Origin: Caballeronia cordobensis
Lineage (GTDB): Bacteria > Pseudomonadota > Gammaproteobacteria > Burkholderiales > Burkholderiaceae
Reading direction: 5' to 3'
NCBI RefSeq assembly: GCF_001544575.2
Contig: NZ_FCNY02000006.1
Coordinates: 1-64,000 of the forward strand
Length of the DNA: 64,000 nt
Position numbers and translations under genes: made by a program. Numbering within the stretch: position 1 is the stretch's first letter; each line of letters starts with the position of its first letter. The notes under the pieces were generated by a model. That model did not search any database. It was not told where the DNA came from and saw only the letters and a program-made list of their open reading frames with translations. Positions 9,510-18,447 of the stretch are shown here, piece after piece.

Positions 9510-11767
9510 GATATTCCGAGTCATCCAATTTGATCAACGACATCTTCGAGCGGCGCGGCCCGCGTGCCGTCCTCGCTTCATGCGCCGCGTGCGCTGTGCT
9601 GCTCTTCGGCTCGCCGGCCGCGGTCTTCGGCGCGTCGTCCGCGGATAGCGGCATCCCCGGCGCGTTCGCCCGGCTCGGGCTCGACACGCAGGAATCGCGC
9701 ACGGTGACGCTGCGCCAACTCGGGCTGCTCGAAAGCGTCACGCTCAACGCGCCCGATACGCGCCGCGAATTCTTCCTGCCCGTGCCCGCGGGCGTGCCGA
9801 TCAGCGATGCCACGCTGCAGTTCGACGGCGGCTACGTGCGTGGCGACGGCGGTCGCGAGACGATGCTGCTTTCCCTCGACGGCTCGCCCGTGCTCGCGCG
9901 CGCGTTCACGCAGGACGCGGGCGGCGTCTCGGCGAATCTCGGCGTGGACGGCGCGCCGCGCCCGAACGGCTTCGTGCGGCTCGGCCTCGGCTTCGCCTCG
10001 GTCGTGAGCCAGACGGAGTGCGCCGATCAGACGGCGATCGGCAACGTGCTGCGCGTCGATCCGACCACACGCCTCACGTTCCGCTTCAATCCCGCCGACG
10101 TGCGCGACCTGCGCACCGCGTGGAGCGCGTTGCCGTACGCGCCAGTGCTGGCGGTGTCCGACGGCAAGCTTTCGGCGGGCGCATTCGACACCGCCTGGCG
10201 CATCGACGCGCTGCTGCAGCGCGACGGCAAGCGGCCCGTGATGCAGGCGCTGCCGGCGGTCGGCGAGACGGCGGACCTGACGGGCGTGGACGTGCCCGCG
10301 CCGCTGCGCGCCATTCCGGCATTCGCGGCGCTCGCCGCCGGCGGCCGCCACGCGATCGCCGACGACGCCGAGCTCGGCGCGCTGCTGGCGCTCGCGCCGC
10401 GCGCGGCGTTCGGCCCGGACGTGATCGTCGCCGACGAGACGATGCGGCGGCGCATCGATGGCGCGCTCGACGCGCTGCGCGCGCAAATCGCGAACGCGGC
10501 CAACGACGCGCTGCCCGCGTTCGACGCGTGGCGCCAGCGCAGCGCGGCGCAACTGACCGAGCCGCTCGCGGCGGGCGAGACGCGCGTCGCGCATGTCGGC
10601 GGGCGCGCGCTGATCGTGGTCGGCGATGCGCGCGGCATCGGCGCGCTCGCGCAGGGCTTTCGACCCATCGACGTGTCGAACCGCGTGATCGTGCATCGCA
10701 TCGACCTTGCGCAGCCGGCGCGCGGCGACACCATCGCGCTGGCCGATCTCGGCGGCGATCCGCGCAGCATCGACGTGCAGACCGCCGCGTCGTGGGGCGC
10801 GCGCTTCGATCTCGCGGCGGCGTCGGGCAACGGCCGGCTGCCGGAGCAGGTCGTGCTCGATCTCGCGGCGTCGCCGACGCTTTCCAACGGCGGCGCGACC
10901 GCCACGGTGTATTTCAACGACGTGATGATCGGCGCGAAGCTCATCAATGTCGATGGCGCGCGCCAGCGTCTCGTCGCGCCGATTCCGCGCTACGCGCTCG
11001 CGCGCACCAACGACTTGCGCGTGACCTTCCGCCGCCAGGCCGATGCGGGCTGTCAGGCGCGTCAGACGTATCCGGTCGCCGTGCTGCCGTCGAGCCATTT
11101 GCGTCTCGGCACCGCGACGCCCGACGACACGTTCGCGGGCATGGCGGCGCGCTATGCGTCGTCGGCGACGGTGTACGTGCCGCGCGCCTATCTCGACGAC
11201 GCGCTGAACGCCGTCCCGCGCCTCGCCGTGCTGACGGGCGCGATGGGCATCGCGCCGGTCTCGGCCAAATTCGCGGTGACGGGCGCGCAGGACACGGCGC
11301 AGCCCGACGGCCCGTTCCTCGCCGCCGACGTCAGGCTCGCCGACGAAAAGAACCCCGCCGCCTATTCGGCCGAGCGGCTCGTGCTGACCGCACCGAACGG
11401 CGATACGCTGCTCGATATGTCGGGCCTCTCGCGCGTCGCGGTCGTGAGCGTGGCGAGCGCGGGCGGGCAGAGCGGCGTCGTGTACCGGTCGGCGGGGGCG
11501 GCGCCCGTGCTGACCGACAAGCTGCAGCTTTCGCGCGGCAACATCGCCGTCGTCGGCGAAAGCGGCGTGCTGCGCCAGTTCGATACCGCCGATCCGCAAG
11601 CGCTGACCGACGAACCCGCGACGAGCACCGACTGGGTCACACGGCACTGGGCGCGCTGGGGCATTCCGGCGGTGCTCGTCGTGCTGCTGCTCGCGCTGAT
11701 CGCGCTCGCGGGACACGCGCGCCGACGACATCGCAAGGCGCGCGAAGGCGGCGAGGATCGCGGGTGA
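9506..11767 (+). CDS. BcsB-like periplasmic polysaccharide-synthase accessory protein
   Basis: A 753-residue protein of the BcsB family (cellulose synthase regulatory subunit). It has an N-terminal signal segment (about residues 19-42), a long beta-rich periplasmic region, and one C-terminal membrane helix (WGIPAVLVVLLLALIALAG) followed by a basic tail. BcsB guides the nascent glycan through the periplasm. Here it is followed with a one-base overlap by an NfrB-type glycosyltransferase rather than BcsA, so the polymer is probably not cellulose. The start is uncertain because ATG 9506 lies in a hairpin without a ribosome site; a TTG at 9530 is an alternative. The family call is good; the role is inferred from context. 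Confidence 0.8.
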   Translation: MRYSESSNLINDIFERRGPRAVLASCAACAVLLFGSPAAVFGASSADSGIPGAFARLGLDTQESRTVTLRQLGLLESVTLNAPDTRREFFLPVPAGVPISDATLQFDGGYVRGDGGRETMLLSLDGSPVLARAFTQDAGGVSANLGVDGAPRPNGFVRLGLGFASVVSQTECADQTAIGNVLRVDPTTRLTFRFNPADVRDLRTAWSALPYAPVLAVSDGKLSAGAFDTAWRIDALLQRDGKRPVMQALPAVGETADLTGVDVPAPLRAIPAFAALAAGGRHAIADDAELGALLALAPRAAFGPDVIVADETMRRRIDGALDALRAQIANAANDALPAFDAWRQRSAAQLTEPLAAGETRVAHVGGRALIVVGDARGIGALAQGFRPIDVSNRVIVHRIDLAQPARGDTIALADLGGDPRSIDVQTAASWGARFDLAAASGNGRLPEQVVLDLAASPTLSNGGATATVYFNDVMIGAKLINVDGARQRLVAPIPRYALARTNDLRVTFRRQADAGCQARQTYPVAVLPSSHLRLGTATPDDTFAGMAARYASSATVYVPRAYLDDALNAVPRLAVLTGAMGIAPVSAKFAVTGAQDTAQPDGPFLAADVRLADEKNPAAYSAERLVLTAPNGDTLLDMSGLSRVAVVSVASAGGQSGVVYRSAGAAPVLTDKLQLSRGNIAVVGESGVLRQFDTADPQALTDEPATSTDWVTRHWARWGIPAVLVVLLLALIALAGHARRRHRKAREGGEDRG

Positions 11768-13944
11768 TGCCGGAAGCACTCAGATGGTACGGCGAGATTC
11801 TGCTTGCCCAGTACTATCAGGGACTGGAATACGTGGCCGCGACGGTCGCGGCCATCATCCTGCTTTCGAGCCTGGACGATCTGTTCATCGACATCTGGTA
11901 CTGGACGCGCAAGTGCTGGCGGCGCATGACGGTGGAGCGCCGTTACGCGCCGCTCACCGTCGAGCAGCTTTATGCGCGCGACGAGCAGCCCATCGCGATC
12001 ATGGTGCCCGCGTGGCGCGAGGACGACGTGATCGCCGCGATGATCGAAGACCTCGTGCGCGTGCTCGACTATCGCGCATACACGGTGTTCGTCGGCACGT
12101 ATCAGAACGATGCCGCGACGATTCGCGAAGTGGAGCGCATGCGGCATCGCTACAAGCATCTGCATCGCGTGGAAGTGCCGCACGACGGTCCGACCTGCAA
12201 GGCCGACTGCCTCAACTGGCTCGTGCAGGCGATCCTGCATTACGAGTTCGAAGCCGGCATCGAATTCGCGGGCATCGTGATGCACGACAGCGAAGACGTG
12301 CTGCACCCCGTCGAACTCAAGTTCTTCAACTATCTCCTGCCGCGCAAGGACATGATCCAGTTGCCGGTGGCGTCGCTCGAACGGCACTGGTTCGAGCTCG
12401 TCGCGGGCACCTACATGGACGAGTTCGCGGAATGGCATGCGAAGGATCTCGTCGTGCGCGAAAGTCTCGCGGGCGCGGTGCCGTCGGCGGGCGTGGGTAC
12501 GTGCTTCTCGCGCCGCGCGATCCTCGCGCTCGTCGATGAGACGCAGCAGCAGCCGTTCAACACTGAAAGTCTCACGGAAGATTACGACATCGGCACGCGC
12601 ATCACGAGGCTCGGCATGCAGTCGATCTTTCCGCTCTTCCCCGTCGAATTCACGACGCGCCGCAAGGGCTGGTTCGGCCTCGGCCCCGAGCGCGAGATTC
12701 GCATGACGATGCCGCTTTGCGTGCGCGAATTTTTCCCCGATACCTTTCGCACCGCCTACCGGCAGCGCGCGCGCTGGACGCTCGGCATCGGCCTGCAGGG
12801 CTGGGCGCTCACCGGCTGGAGCGGGTCGCTGGCGAATCGCTATCTCTTGATGCGCGACCGCAAGGGCGTCGTGACGGCGTTCGTCGGCATGCTCGCGTAT
12901 CTGCTCGCCGTGCAGTTCATGCTGTTCGCGACGGCGTCGTATTTCGGACTCGCGAAGGACTTCTTTCCGTCGCCGTTCATCGATTCGGCATGGCTTCAGG
13001 CGCTGCTCGTCGCAAACTCGGTCGCGCTCGTGCTGCGCGTCACGCAGCGCATTGTCTTCACGACGCGGCTCTACGGCTGGGAGCACGGCGTGTTGTCGGT
13101 GCCGCGCATGGTGATCGGCAACGTCATCAATTTCATGGCGGTGGCGCGCGCGTGGCGGCTTTTCATCGTGCATGTGACGACGGGGCGGCGGCTCGCGTGG
13201 GACAAGACGATGCACGATTTCCCGAGCAACGACGGCCTGCGCGACACGCGGCAGGAACTCGGCGACCTGCTCGTTTCGTGGCAGGCGATCGATCCGGAGC
13301 GGCTCGAAGAAGCGCGCCGCACCGATCACGCGCGCGAAGCGCCGATCGGCCGCGTGCTCATCACCCGCGGCTGGCTCGACGAGGAAACGCTCGCGGAAGC
13401 CATCGCGTTTCAGGCCGATTTGCCGCGCGGACGCTTCGGCGCGGCGCGCATGGATGCGACGAGCGTCGCGACGCCCGACACGCTCGTGCGGCTGCGCGCG
13501 CTGCCGCAGGGCGTCGATGCGAACGGCCACGCCGTGTTCATCTGCGCGAGCCTGCTCGACGATGCATCGCTCGCCGAGTTGCGCGAGGCGTCGGGCCGCG
13601 CGGTCGCGCTGCATATCGTGCGCGAGAGCGAGATCGCGGCGGGGCTGCGCATGCTGCGCGCGGCCGGCATGGCGGTCTTCACGAGCGATGCGGCAGACGA
13701 TGAATCGCCCTCGCTCGACGATGCCGACGCCGCGCGCGGCGTGCCGCTGCTCGGCGACATCATGATCGAGATGGGGCTCGTCACGCGCGGCGCGTTCGAG
13801 GCGGCGTTGCGCCACTATCGGCCGGAGCGGCATGGGCGCATCGGCGATTACATGGTGGCGGAGCGGATCATCACGCCCGGCGCGCTGACCGCCGCGATCG
13901 CGGAGCAGCGCCGCCGCTATCTCGCGCGAGCGGGAATCAGATGA
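11767..13944 (+). CDS. nfrB: NfrB-like inner-membrane glycosyltransferase with C-terminal MshEN-like c-di-GMP repeats
   Basis: 725 residues, close to E. coli NfrB. The N-terminal membrane helix (about 18-34) is followed by a family-2 glycosyltransferase domain with HDSED (173-177) and the processive-synthase motif QRARW (333-337), then several membrane helices (about 370-455). The C-terminal 200 residues carry GspE-N/MshEN-like 24-residue repeats: one starting PIGRVLITRGWLDEETL and two near the end (LLGDIMIEMGL and RIGDYMVAERIITP). In E. coli, NfrB is a c-di-GMP-controlled synthase of the N4-receptor glycan. It overlaps the genes on both sides. The glycan is predicted to contain ManNAc from the epimerase in this operon. 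Confidence 0.88.
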   Translation: MPEALRWYGEILLAQYYQGLEYVAATVAAIILLSSLDDLFIDIWYWTRKCWRRMTVERRYAPLTVEQLYARDEQPIAIMVPAWREDDVIAAMIEDLVRVLDYRAYTVFVGTYQNDAATIREVERMRHRYKHLHRVEVPHDGPTCKADCLNWLVQAILHYEFEAGIEFAGIVMHDSEDVLHPVELKFFNYLLPRKDMIQLPVASLERHWFELVAGTYMDEFAEWHAKDLVVRESLAGAVPSAGVGTCFSRRAILALVDETQQQPFNTESLTEDYDIGTRITRLGMQSIFPLFPVEFTTRRKGWFGLGPEREIRMTMPLCVREFFPDTFRTAYRQRARWTLGIGLQGWALTGWSGSLANRYLLMRDRKGVVTAFVGMLAYLLAVQFMLFATASYFGLAKDFFPSPFIDSAWLQALLVANSVALVLRVTQRIVFTTRLYGWEHGVLSVPRMVIGNVINFMAVARAWRLFIVHVTTGRRLAWDKTMHDFPSNDGLRDTRQELGDLLVSWQAIDPERLEEARRTDHAREAPIGRVLITRGWLDEETLAEAIAFQADLPRGRFGAARMDATSVATPDTLVRLRALPQGVDANGHAVFICASLLDDASLAELREASGRAVALHIVRESEIAAGLRMLRAAGMAVFTSDAADDESPSLDDADAARGVPLLGDIMIEMGLVTRGAFEAALRHYRPERHGRIGDYMVAERIITPGALTAAIAEQRRRYLARAGIR

Positions 13945-16322
13945 CGCCGCGCCATGCCGCCGCCGCGGCGCTGTGCCTGTGCGCGACCCTCGCCGCGCGC
14001 GCCGACGAAACCTTGCCGCTGCCGTTGAGCGGCCCGGCGTATCGCGTCGCGCGCGAGGCGTTCGCGGCCTACGACGCGCACCGTTATGCCGATGCCATCG
14101 CCGGCGCGCGCGAAGCGATTCGCCAGCGCCCGGACGTCGCCGATCTGCGTCTGCTGCTCGCCAATTCGCTCGCCGCGCGCGGCCGTCTGAAGGACGCGAG
14201 CCGCGCGCTTGCCGACGCCATCGCGCAACTCGGTCCGCTGCCGGCGCTGACCGCGCGGCGCAGGCAGCTCGACGTGCTGATCGCCTCGGGCGGCGCGGGC
14301 GGCGGCGTGCCCAGCGATGTGCCCGAACCCGCGCTTTCGGCCGCGCGCGCCGCGTATCGCGCGTATGCGAAAAAGGATTACGCGGCGGCGGCCGCCGAAA
14401 GCCGCGAAGCGGTGCGCCTCGCTCCGCAGGCCGCGCGCTTGCGCATGCTGCTGATCGACTCCCTCGCCGCATCCGGCGACGATGCCGCCGCGTACGACGC
14501 CGTCATCGACGCGCAGCAGCGTTTCGGCGACAGCGAGGGCTTGCGCGAGCGCAGGCGCTTCATCGGCGACCGGCTTGCGCCCGCGGAATCGAAAGCGGCG
14601 TATGCGGCGCGCGCGCGCGGCGACATGGACGCGGCGCAGCGGTTCGCGAGCCGGGCGGTCGCGTATGCGCCGGAACGCGCGGATTTCCGCATGCAGTGGA
14701 TCGAGATCCTGTTCGCGCGCGGCGATCTCGCGGGCGTGGAAAACGCGACGCGCGATGCCGATGACGCACTCACGCGCGCGCTGCACGGCTATGCGCGCGC
14801 GGCGCGCGGCGCCGATCCGGATGCCGATTTTGCCCGCGCGCTCGACCTTGCACAGCCGGCCCGCGATGCACGTGCGGCAAGCGTAGCGCGCACCATCATC
14901 GCGGACGTGCGGCTCGCACAGGGCAATCCGCAAGCCGCGCTCGATGCGCTGCCGCGTGTCGATACGCCCACGCCCGACGATACCGACGCCGCCGTCATCC
15001 TGCGGCGTCATCGCGCGGAAAAGATGCTGCGCATGGGCGCGGCGCAAGCGTCGCAAATCGATCCGCAAGCGCGGCCGACGTTCGAATGCCGTGAAGACCG
15101 GTTCGGCGCATCGTGCGATGTCTACGCGCACGATCCCGCGCTCGCCGCGACCCGCGAAGCGCGGCTTGCCGAGCGGCGCGGCGATCGCACGGCGGCGATC
15201 GGCTACTGGCGCACGGCGGTGACGGAAGCGCCCGACGATCCGCAGCCGCGCATCGCGCTCATCGATGCGCTCGCCGCGACGGGCCGCACGCGCGAGGCGT
15301 CGAACGAGGCGCGCGCGCTCATCGACGCGAATCTGCTCGATTCGATGAGCGACACGCAGGCGGCGTTCATCGCGCGCCGCGCGGGCGACAATGCGCTCGC
15401 GCTCGATTACTTCGCGCGCGCCGAACGCGGCGGCACGCTGCCCGCATCCGCCCAGGCCGACGCGGGCTATGCCGCGCTGAGTCTGCATCGCAACGACGAG
15501 GGCGCGCGCTATCTGGAACACGCGATCGATCACGACGACGCCACGCTGACGCCGCAAGCCCTGAGCGACGCACGCGCGGCCCACGCCGAAGCGACGCGCA
15601 ACTGGGGTTTCAGCGCGACGGTGAACTATCGCGGCAACGGTGCGCAGCAGGGTTTCGCGTTCGCGCCGACGCCTGGCCTGTCGAACAACTGGCAGGCGGG
15701 CGTGGAGGCGTACTGGCGTCCGTTCGGCAGTCTTGGCGACCGCATGTTCGAGGTCTACGCGCGCGGCTACGAGAATTTCGGCGTGGCGGGCGGCGGCCCG
15801 TCGGGCGTATCGACCTTGCAGGCGGCGATCGGCGCGCGCGTAAAGCCGTTCGCCTCGGCGAATGCGATTTTCGCCATCGAACGAATCGTGCCGATTGGCG
15901 CGGACGTGCGCTCGGACTGGCTCGCGCGCGCCGCGTATTCCAACGGTTTCGGCGACACGCGCCGCCTCGACGTGCCGGACTGGTGGACCGGCACGGTCTA
16001 CGGCGAAGCGGGGCATTACATCGTGAACGATTCGACCTACGCGACGGCGAACGCGCGTCTGGGCCGCACCTGGCGCGTCGATGCGCTGAGCCCGCGCCTG
16101 ACGGTGTTTCCGCACGCCGTCATCGGCATGGACTACGATTCGGCGGTCGATCACAGCGTGCCGCTCGGCATCGGCGCGGGTGTGGCGGCGCGCTGGTGGT
16201 TTCGCGGCGGCCCGTACGACGCGCCGCGCTCGTTCGTCGATGTGTCGGTGCAGTACCGCTTTCGTCTCGCCGGCGACGAGCGCGCGCGAGGCGTGTTCTT
16301 CGGCGCGGTATTCTCGTACTGA
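13941..16322 (+). CDS. nfrA: NfrA-like TPR/outer-membrane polysaccharide export protein
   Basis: 793 residues: a signal peptide (MTPRHAAAAALCLCATLAARA), then many alanine-rich TPR-like repeats (about 40-540; for example EAFAAYDAHRYADAIAGAREAI and RAAYRAYAKKDYAAAAAESREAV), then a C-terminal region of about 230 residues with alternating beta pattern ending in an aromatic residue (GVFFGAVFSY). That end is typical of an outer-membrane beta-barrel and of the phage N4 adsorption protein A family. It probably forms the outer-membrane exit for the glycan made by the adjacent synthase. It overlaps that gene by ATGA and the next gene by one base. Confidence 0.82.
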   Translation: MTPRHAAAAALCLCATLAARADETLPLPLSGPAYRVAREAFAAYDAHRYADAIAGAREAIRQRPDVADLRLLLANSLAARGRLKDASRALADAIAQLGPLPALTARRRQLDVLIASGGAGGGVPSDVPEPALSAARAAYRAYAKKDYAAAAAESREAVRLAPQAARLRMLLIDSLAASGDDAAAYDAVIDAQQRFGDSEGLRERRRFIGDRLAPAESKAAYAARARGDMDAAQRFASRAVAYAPERADFRMQWIEILFARGDLAGVENATRDADDALTRALHGYARAARGADPDADFARALDLAQPARDARAASVARTIIADVRLAQGNPQAALDALPRVDTPTPDDTDAAVILRRHRAEKMLRMGAAQASQIDPQARPTFECREDRFGASCDVYAHDPALAATREARLAERRGDRTAAIGYWRTAVTEAPDDPQPRIALIDALAATGRTREASNEARALIDANLLDSMSDTQAAFIARRAGDNALALDYFARAERGGTLPASAQADAGYAALSLHRNDEGARYLEHAIDHDDATLTPQALSDARAAHAEATRNWGFSATVNYRGNGAQQGFAFAPTPGLSNNWQAGVEAYWRPFGSLGDRMFEVYARGYENFGVAGGGPSGVSTLQAAIGARVKPFASANAIFAIERIVPIGADVRSDWLARAAYSNGFGDTRRLDVPDWWTGTVYGEAGHYIVNDSTYATANARLGRTWRVDALSPRLTVFPHAVIGMDYDSAVDHSVPLGIGAGVAARWWFRGGPYDAPRSFVDVSVQYRFRLAGDERARGVFFGAVFSY

Positions 16323-17179
16323 TGATGCGTTCGCTCCTTTCCTCGTTCCTTGTCTTTCTCGTGTGCGCATGCGGCGTCGTCCATGCGCAGACGCCGCGCA
16401 TGCGGATTGTCGACGGCATCGTCTGGCAGCCCGACAACGCACACGCCGATCCGCGCGGCGACTGGGACAGGCTCGGCGCGCATGAACTGATCGTGCAATG
16501 GACCGCGGTGGACGGCATCTCGTTCGTGCCGGGCGCGGGATTGCGCGCCGCGCCGCGCATGCCGGACTGGGAGCGCATCGGGCAGGAGCCGTGGGCGCGC
16601 AACGTGATCGTCGGACTGGCGGGCCGTTTCGACGAAGCCGCCGCGCGCGCGAATGCGGCGCAGTTGTTCATCGAATCGATGCGGCTTGCCGAGATTCGTC
16701 CGCCGGTGCACGTGACGGGCTACTACTTTCCCGTCGAGATCGATCCGACGTGGCAGAACGCGAGCGCGCTGCGCACCCTGCTCGATGCGTTGCCGCGGCC
16801 CTTGTGGATCAGCGTGTACGATCGCGCGAACGTCGGCGGCGCGGCGCTCGCGCAATGGCTCGATCAATGGCTGCCGGGCGACGTCGGCGTGCTGCTGCAG
16901 GACGGATGCGGCGTGTATGCGCGCGAGCCTCGCGTCGCGCGCGAGTACGCGGACCAGCTTGCCGCGACGCTCGGGCACTCGCGCGTGAGAATCATCGCCG
17001 AGGCATTCCGGCCGCAAGTGGGCGGCGGGTTTCGCTCAGCGACGGTGGATGAACTGAAGCCGCAGATCGACGCGTATCGCGGTTACAAGACCTATCTCTT
17101 CGATGGGCCGCATTATGTGTCGCCGGAACTGGTGCAGGGTTTGGTGGACGCTTACCGCCGTCCGGCCGCGCCGCGTTGA
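16322..17179 (+). CDS. Secreted protein of the NfrAB operon (possible glycan-acting enzyme)
   Basis: 285 residues with a signal peptide (MMRSLLSSFLVFLVCACGVVHA). The mature part looks like an alpha/beta barrel: HELIVQWTAVDG near the start, VHVTGYYFPVEIDPTW in the middle and VRIIAEAFRP late, a layout seen in some glycoside-hydrolase-like secreted proteins (DUF4434-like). The first ATG overlaps the upstream stop by one base, so it is translationally coupled. By position it could correspond to the third gene of the E. coli nfr operon (ybcH), but I cannot show that from sequence. Possible role: trimming or modifying the exported glycan. Confidence 0.6.
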   Translation: MMRSLLSSFLVFLVCACGVVHAQTPRMRIVDGIVWQPDNAHADPRGDWDRLGAHELIVQWTAVDGISFVPGAGLRAAPRMPDWERIGQEPWARNVIVGLAGRFDEAAARANAAQLFIESMRLAEIRPPVHVTGYYFPVEIDPTWQNASALRTLLDALPRPLWISVYDRANVGGAALAQWLDQWLPGDVGVLLQDGCGVYAREPRVAREYADQLAATLGHSRVRIIAEAFRPQVGGGFRSATVDELKPQIDAYRGYKTYLFDGPHYVSPELVQGLVDAYRRPAAPR

Positions 17180-17209
17180 GCGAAGCATCGACGCAGCACG
17201 GCTCGCCGC

Positions 17210-17476
17210 TTATTTCGATGCCGTTTCCACCGCGCGCCCCGCTTCGCCTGGCAACACCGAGGTCAGCACACTCGCCGGCACATGCCGCGCCTCTTCCTTC
17301 GATACCGCCCCGACGAACTTCCATCCCGACGGCAACTTGACGAACGTGAAGCCGGTCGGCTGATCGACGAACACCGAGTACGGCGCGGGCGATGCGGCCT
17401 CGGCCGTCTGCGCGAACGACACCAGCGGGGTTGCCAGCAACAGCGCGGCGGCAATAGCTGAAATAGCTTTTTTCAT
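17210..17476 (-). CDS. Small secreted hypothetical protein
   Basis: 88 residues with a clear signal peptide (MKKAISAIAAALLLATPLVSFAQ). The mature protein contains PTGFTFVKLPSGWKFVGAV, a short beta-like stretch; no family recognised. The start at 17476 is supported by GGAGATTC upstream. It is divergent from a TetR regulator with two palindromic operators between them, so it is the likely target of that regulator. Confidence 0.65.
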   Translation of the reverse strand: MKKAISAIAAALLLATPLVSFAQTAEAASPAPYSVFVDQPTGFTFVKLPSGWKFVGAVSKEEARHVPASVLTSVLPGEAGRAVETASK

Positions 17477-17533
17477 GAACGAATCTCCTGTTTGCTCGCC
17501 GCACAATGCCGGACAGGACTTATCCGATATTTA

Positions 17534-17549
17534 TGTAGCGATCGATACA
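17534..17549. promoter_or_regulatory. TetR operator candidate 1
   Basis: TGTAGCGATCGATACA, an imperfect palindrome (TGTA-n-CGATCG-n-TACA), in the divergent region between the small secreted protein and the TetR gene. It shares its core and flanks with a second site 55 bp away. Confidence 0.55.
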
Positions 17550-17588
17550 CATATTGGAACATCGGCCCGGGACAACGTCCAGTCTTTT

Positions 17589-17604
17589 TGTTACGATCGA
17601 CACA
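17589..17604. promoter_or_regulatory. TetR operator candidate 2
   Basis: TGTTACGATCGACACA, with the same TGT-CGATCG-ACA framework as the site at 17534-17549, centred 55 bp away. It lies 55 bases before the TetR start, suggesting autoregulation. Confidence 0.55.
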
Positions 17605-17658
17605 TAATTCTGAATTGCAGTGCGCGCATCAATCGCGGGCGCGCGCGAGGAGCGAGGC

Positions 17659-18291
17659 ATGTCGTCGGAACTGGAGAGCACGCAGCACAAGGGTCGCGGC
17701 CGGCCGCGCGCGTTCGATCGCGAGGCGGCATTGCGAAACGCGATGGAACTGTTCTGGACCAAAGGGTTCGACAACTGCTCGATGGCCGATCTCGTCGAAG
17801 CGATGGGCATCAACTCGCCCAGCCTCTACGCCGCGTTCGGCAGCAAGGAAGCGTTGTATCGCGAGGCGATCGGGCTTTACGTGGACGCGGAGGGCGGCGC
17901 GGCGCTCCGGCAGTTGCAGGCGCACGACTCCGTGCGCGACGGCTTGCGGGCGATGTTGCGCGCGAGCACCGAGCTCTTCACGCGTGCCCCGAATCCGCGC
18001 GGCTGCATGATCTTTCTTGGCGCGATGTCTGTCGGCGCCGAGCATGCGCAGTTGCGCGCCGAGATGCAGAAGCACCGGCGCAAGGTGGCGACGATCGTCG
18101 CGGCGCGGCTCGCGCGCGCGATCGAAAACGGCGAACTCGACGCCCGCGCCGACGCGCCCGCGCTCGCCGCGCTGTGCATGACGCTGTTCGCGGGGCTATC
18201 GATTCAGGCCCAGGACGGCGTGCGCAAAGCGACGCTCTTCGCGGCAATCGATCAGTTCATCGAAACGCTGCCTGTGCGCAATAAGCGCTGA
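17659..18291 (+). CDS. TetR/AcrR family transcriptional regulator
   Basis: 210 residues. The N-terminal helix-turn-helix is classical for TetR: GRPRAFDREAALRNAMELFW, then SMADLVEAMGINSPSLYAAFGSKEALY. The C-terminal ligand domain contains NPRGCMIFLGAM, a pattern seen in TetR proteins of the C-terminal-domain group that sense small reactive compounds. The start was chosen by the GAGGAG ribosome site before ATG 17659. It probably represses itself and the divergent small secreted gene through the two palindromes at 17534 and 17589. Ligand unknown. Confidence 0.88.
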   Translation: MSSELESTQHKGRGRPRAFDREAALRNAMELFWTKGFDNCSMADLVEAMGINSPSLYAAFGSKEALYREAIGLYVDAEGGAALRQLQAHDSVRDGLRAMLRASTELFTRAPNPRGCMIFLGAMSVGAEHAQLRAEMQKHRRKVATIVAARLARAIENGELDARADAPALAALCMTLFAGLSIQAQDGVRKATLFAAIDQFIETLPVRNKR

Positions 18292-18447
18292 GACGCCATG
18301 CGCATGCATCGTTCGCTGAAACGATCGCGGCGCACGCTCACGATGATGAAACAAACTGTCGTCGCGCTTGCCGGCACATGGAATGCCGGAACAAAATCCG
18401 TCGGCCGGAACGTGTAATCGCGGCACGCGGCATCACGGAGCATTGCC

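Noticed and set aside
13200..13944. C-terminal GspE-N-like repeats of the NfrB-like protein read as a secretion ATPase
   Set aside because: No Walker motifs follow; the region is only the MshEN-type repeat domain attached to a glycosyltransferase.
11362..14472. A 1036-codon minus-strand open frame across the glycan operon
   Set aside because: Antisense to the NfrB- and NfrA-like genes, arginine-rich and with no motifs.
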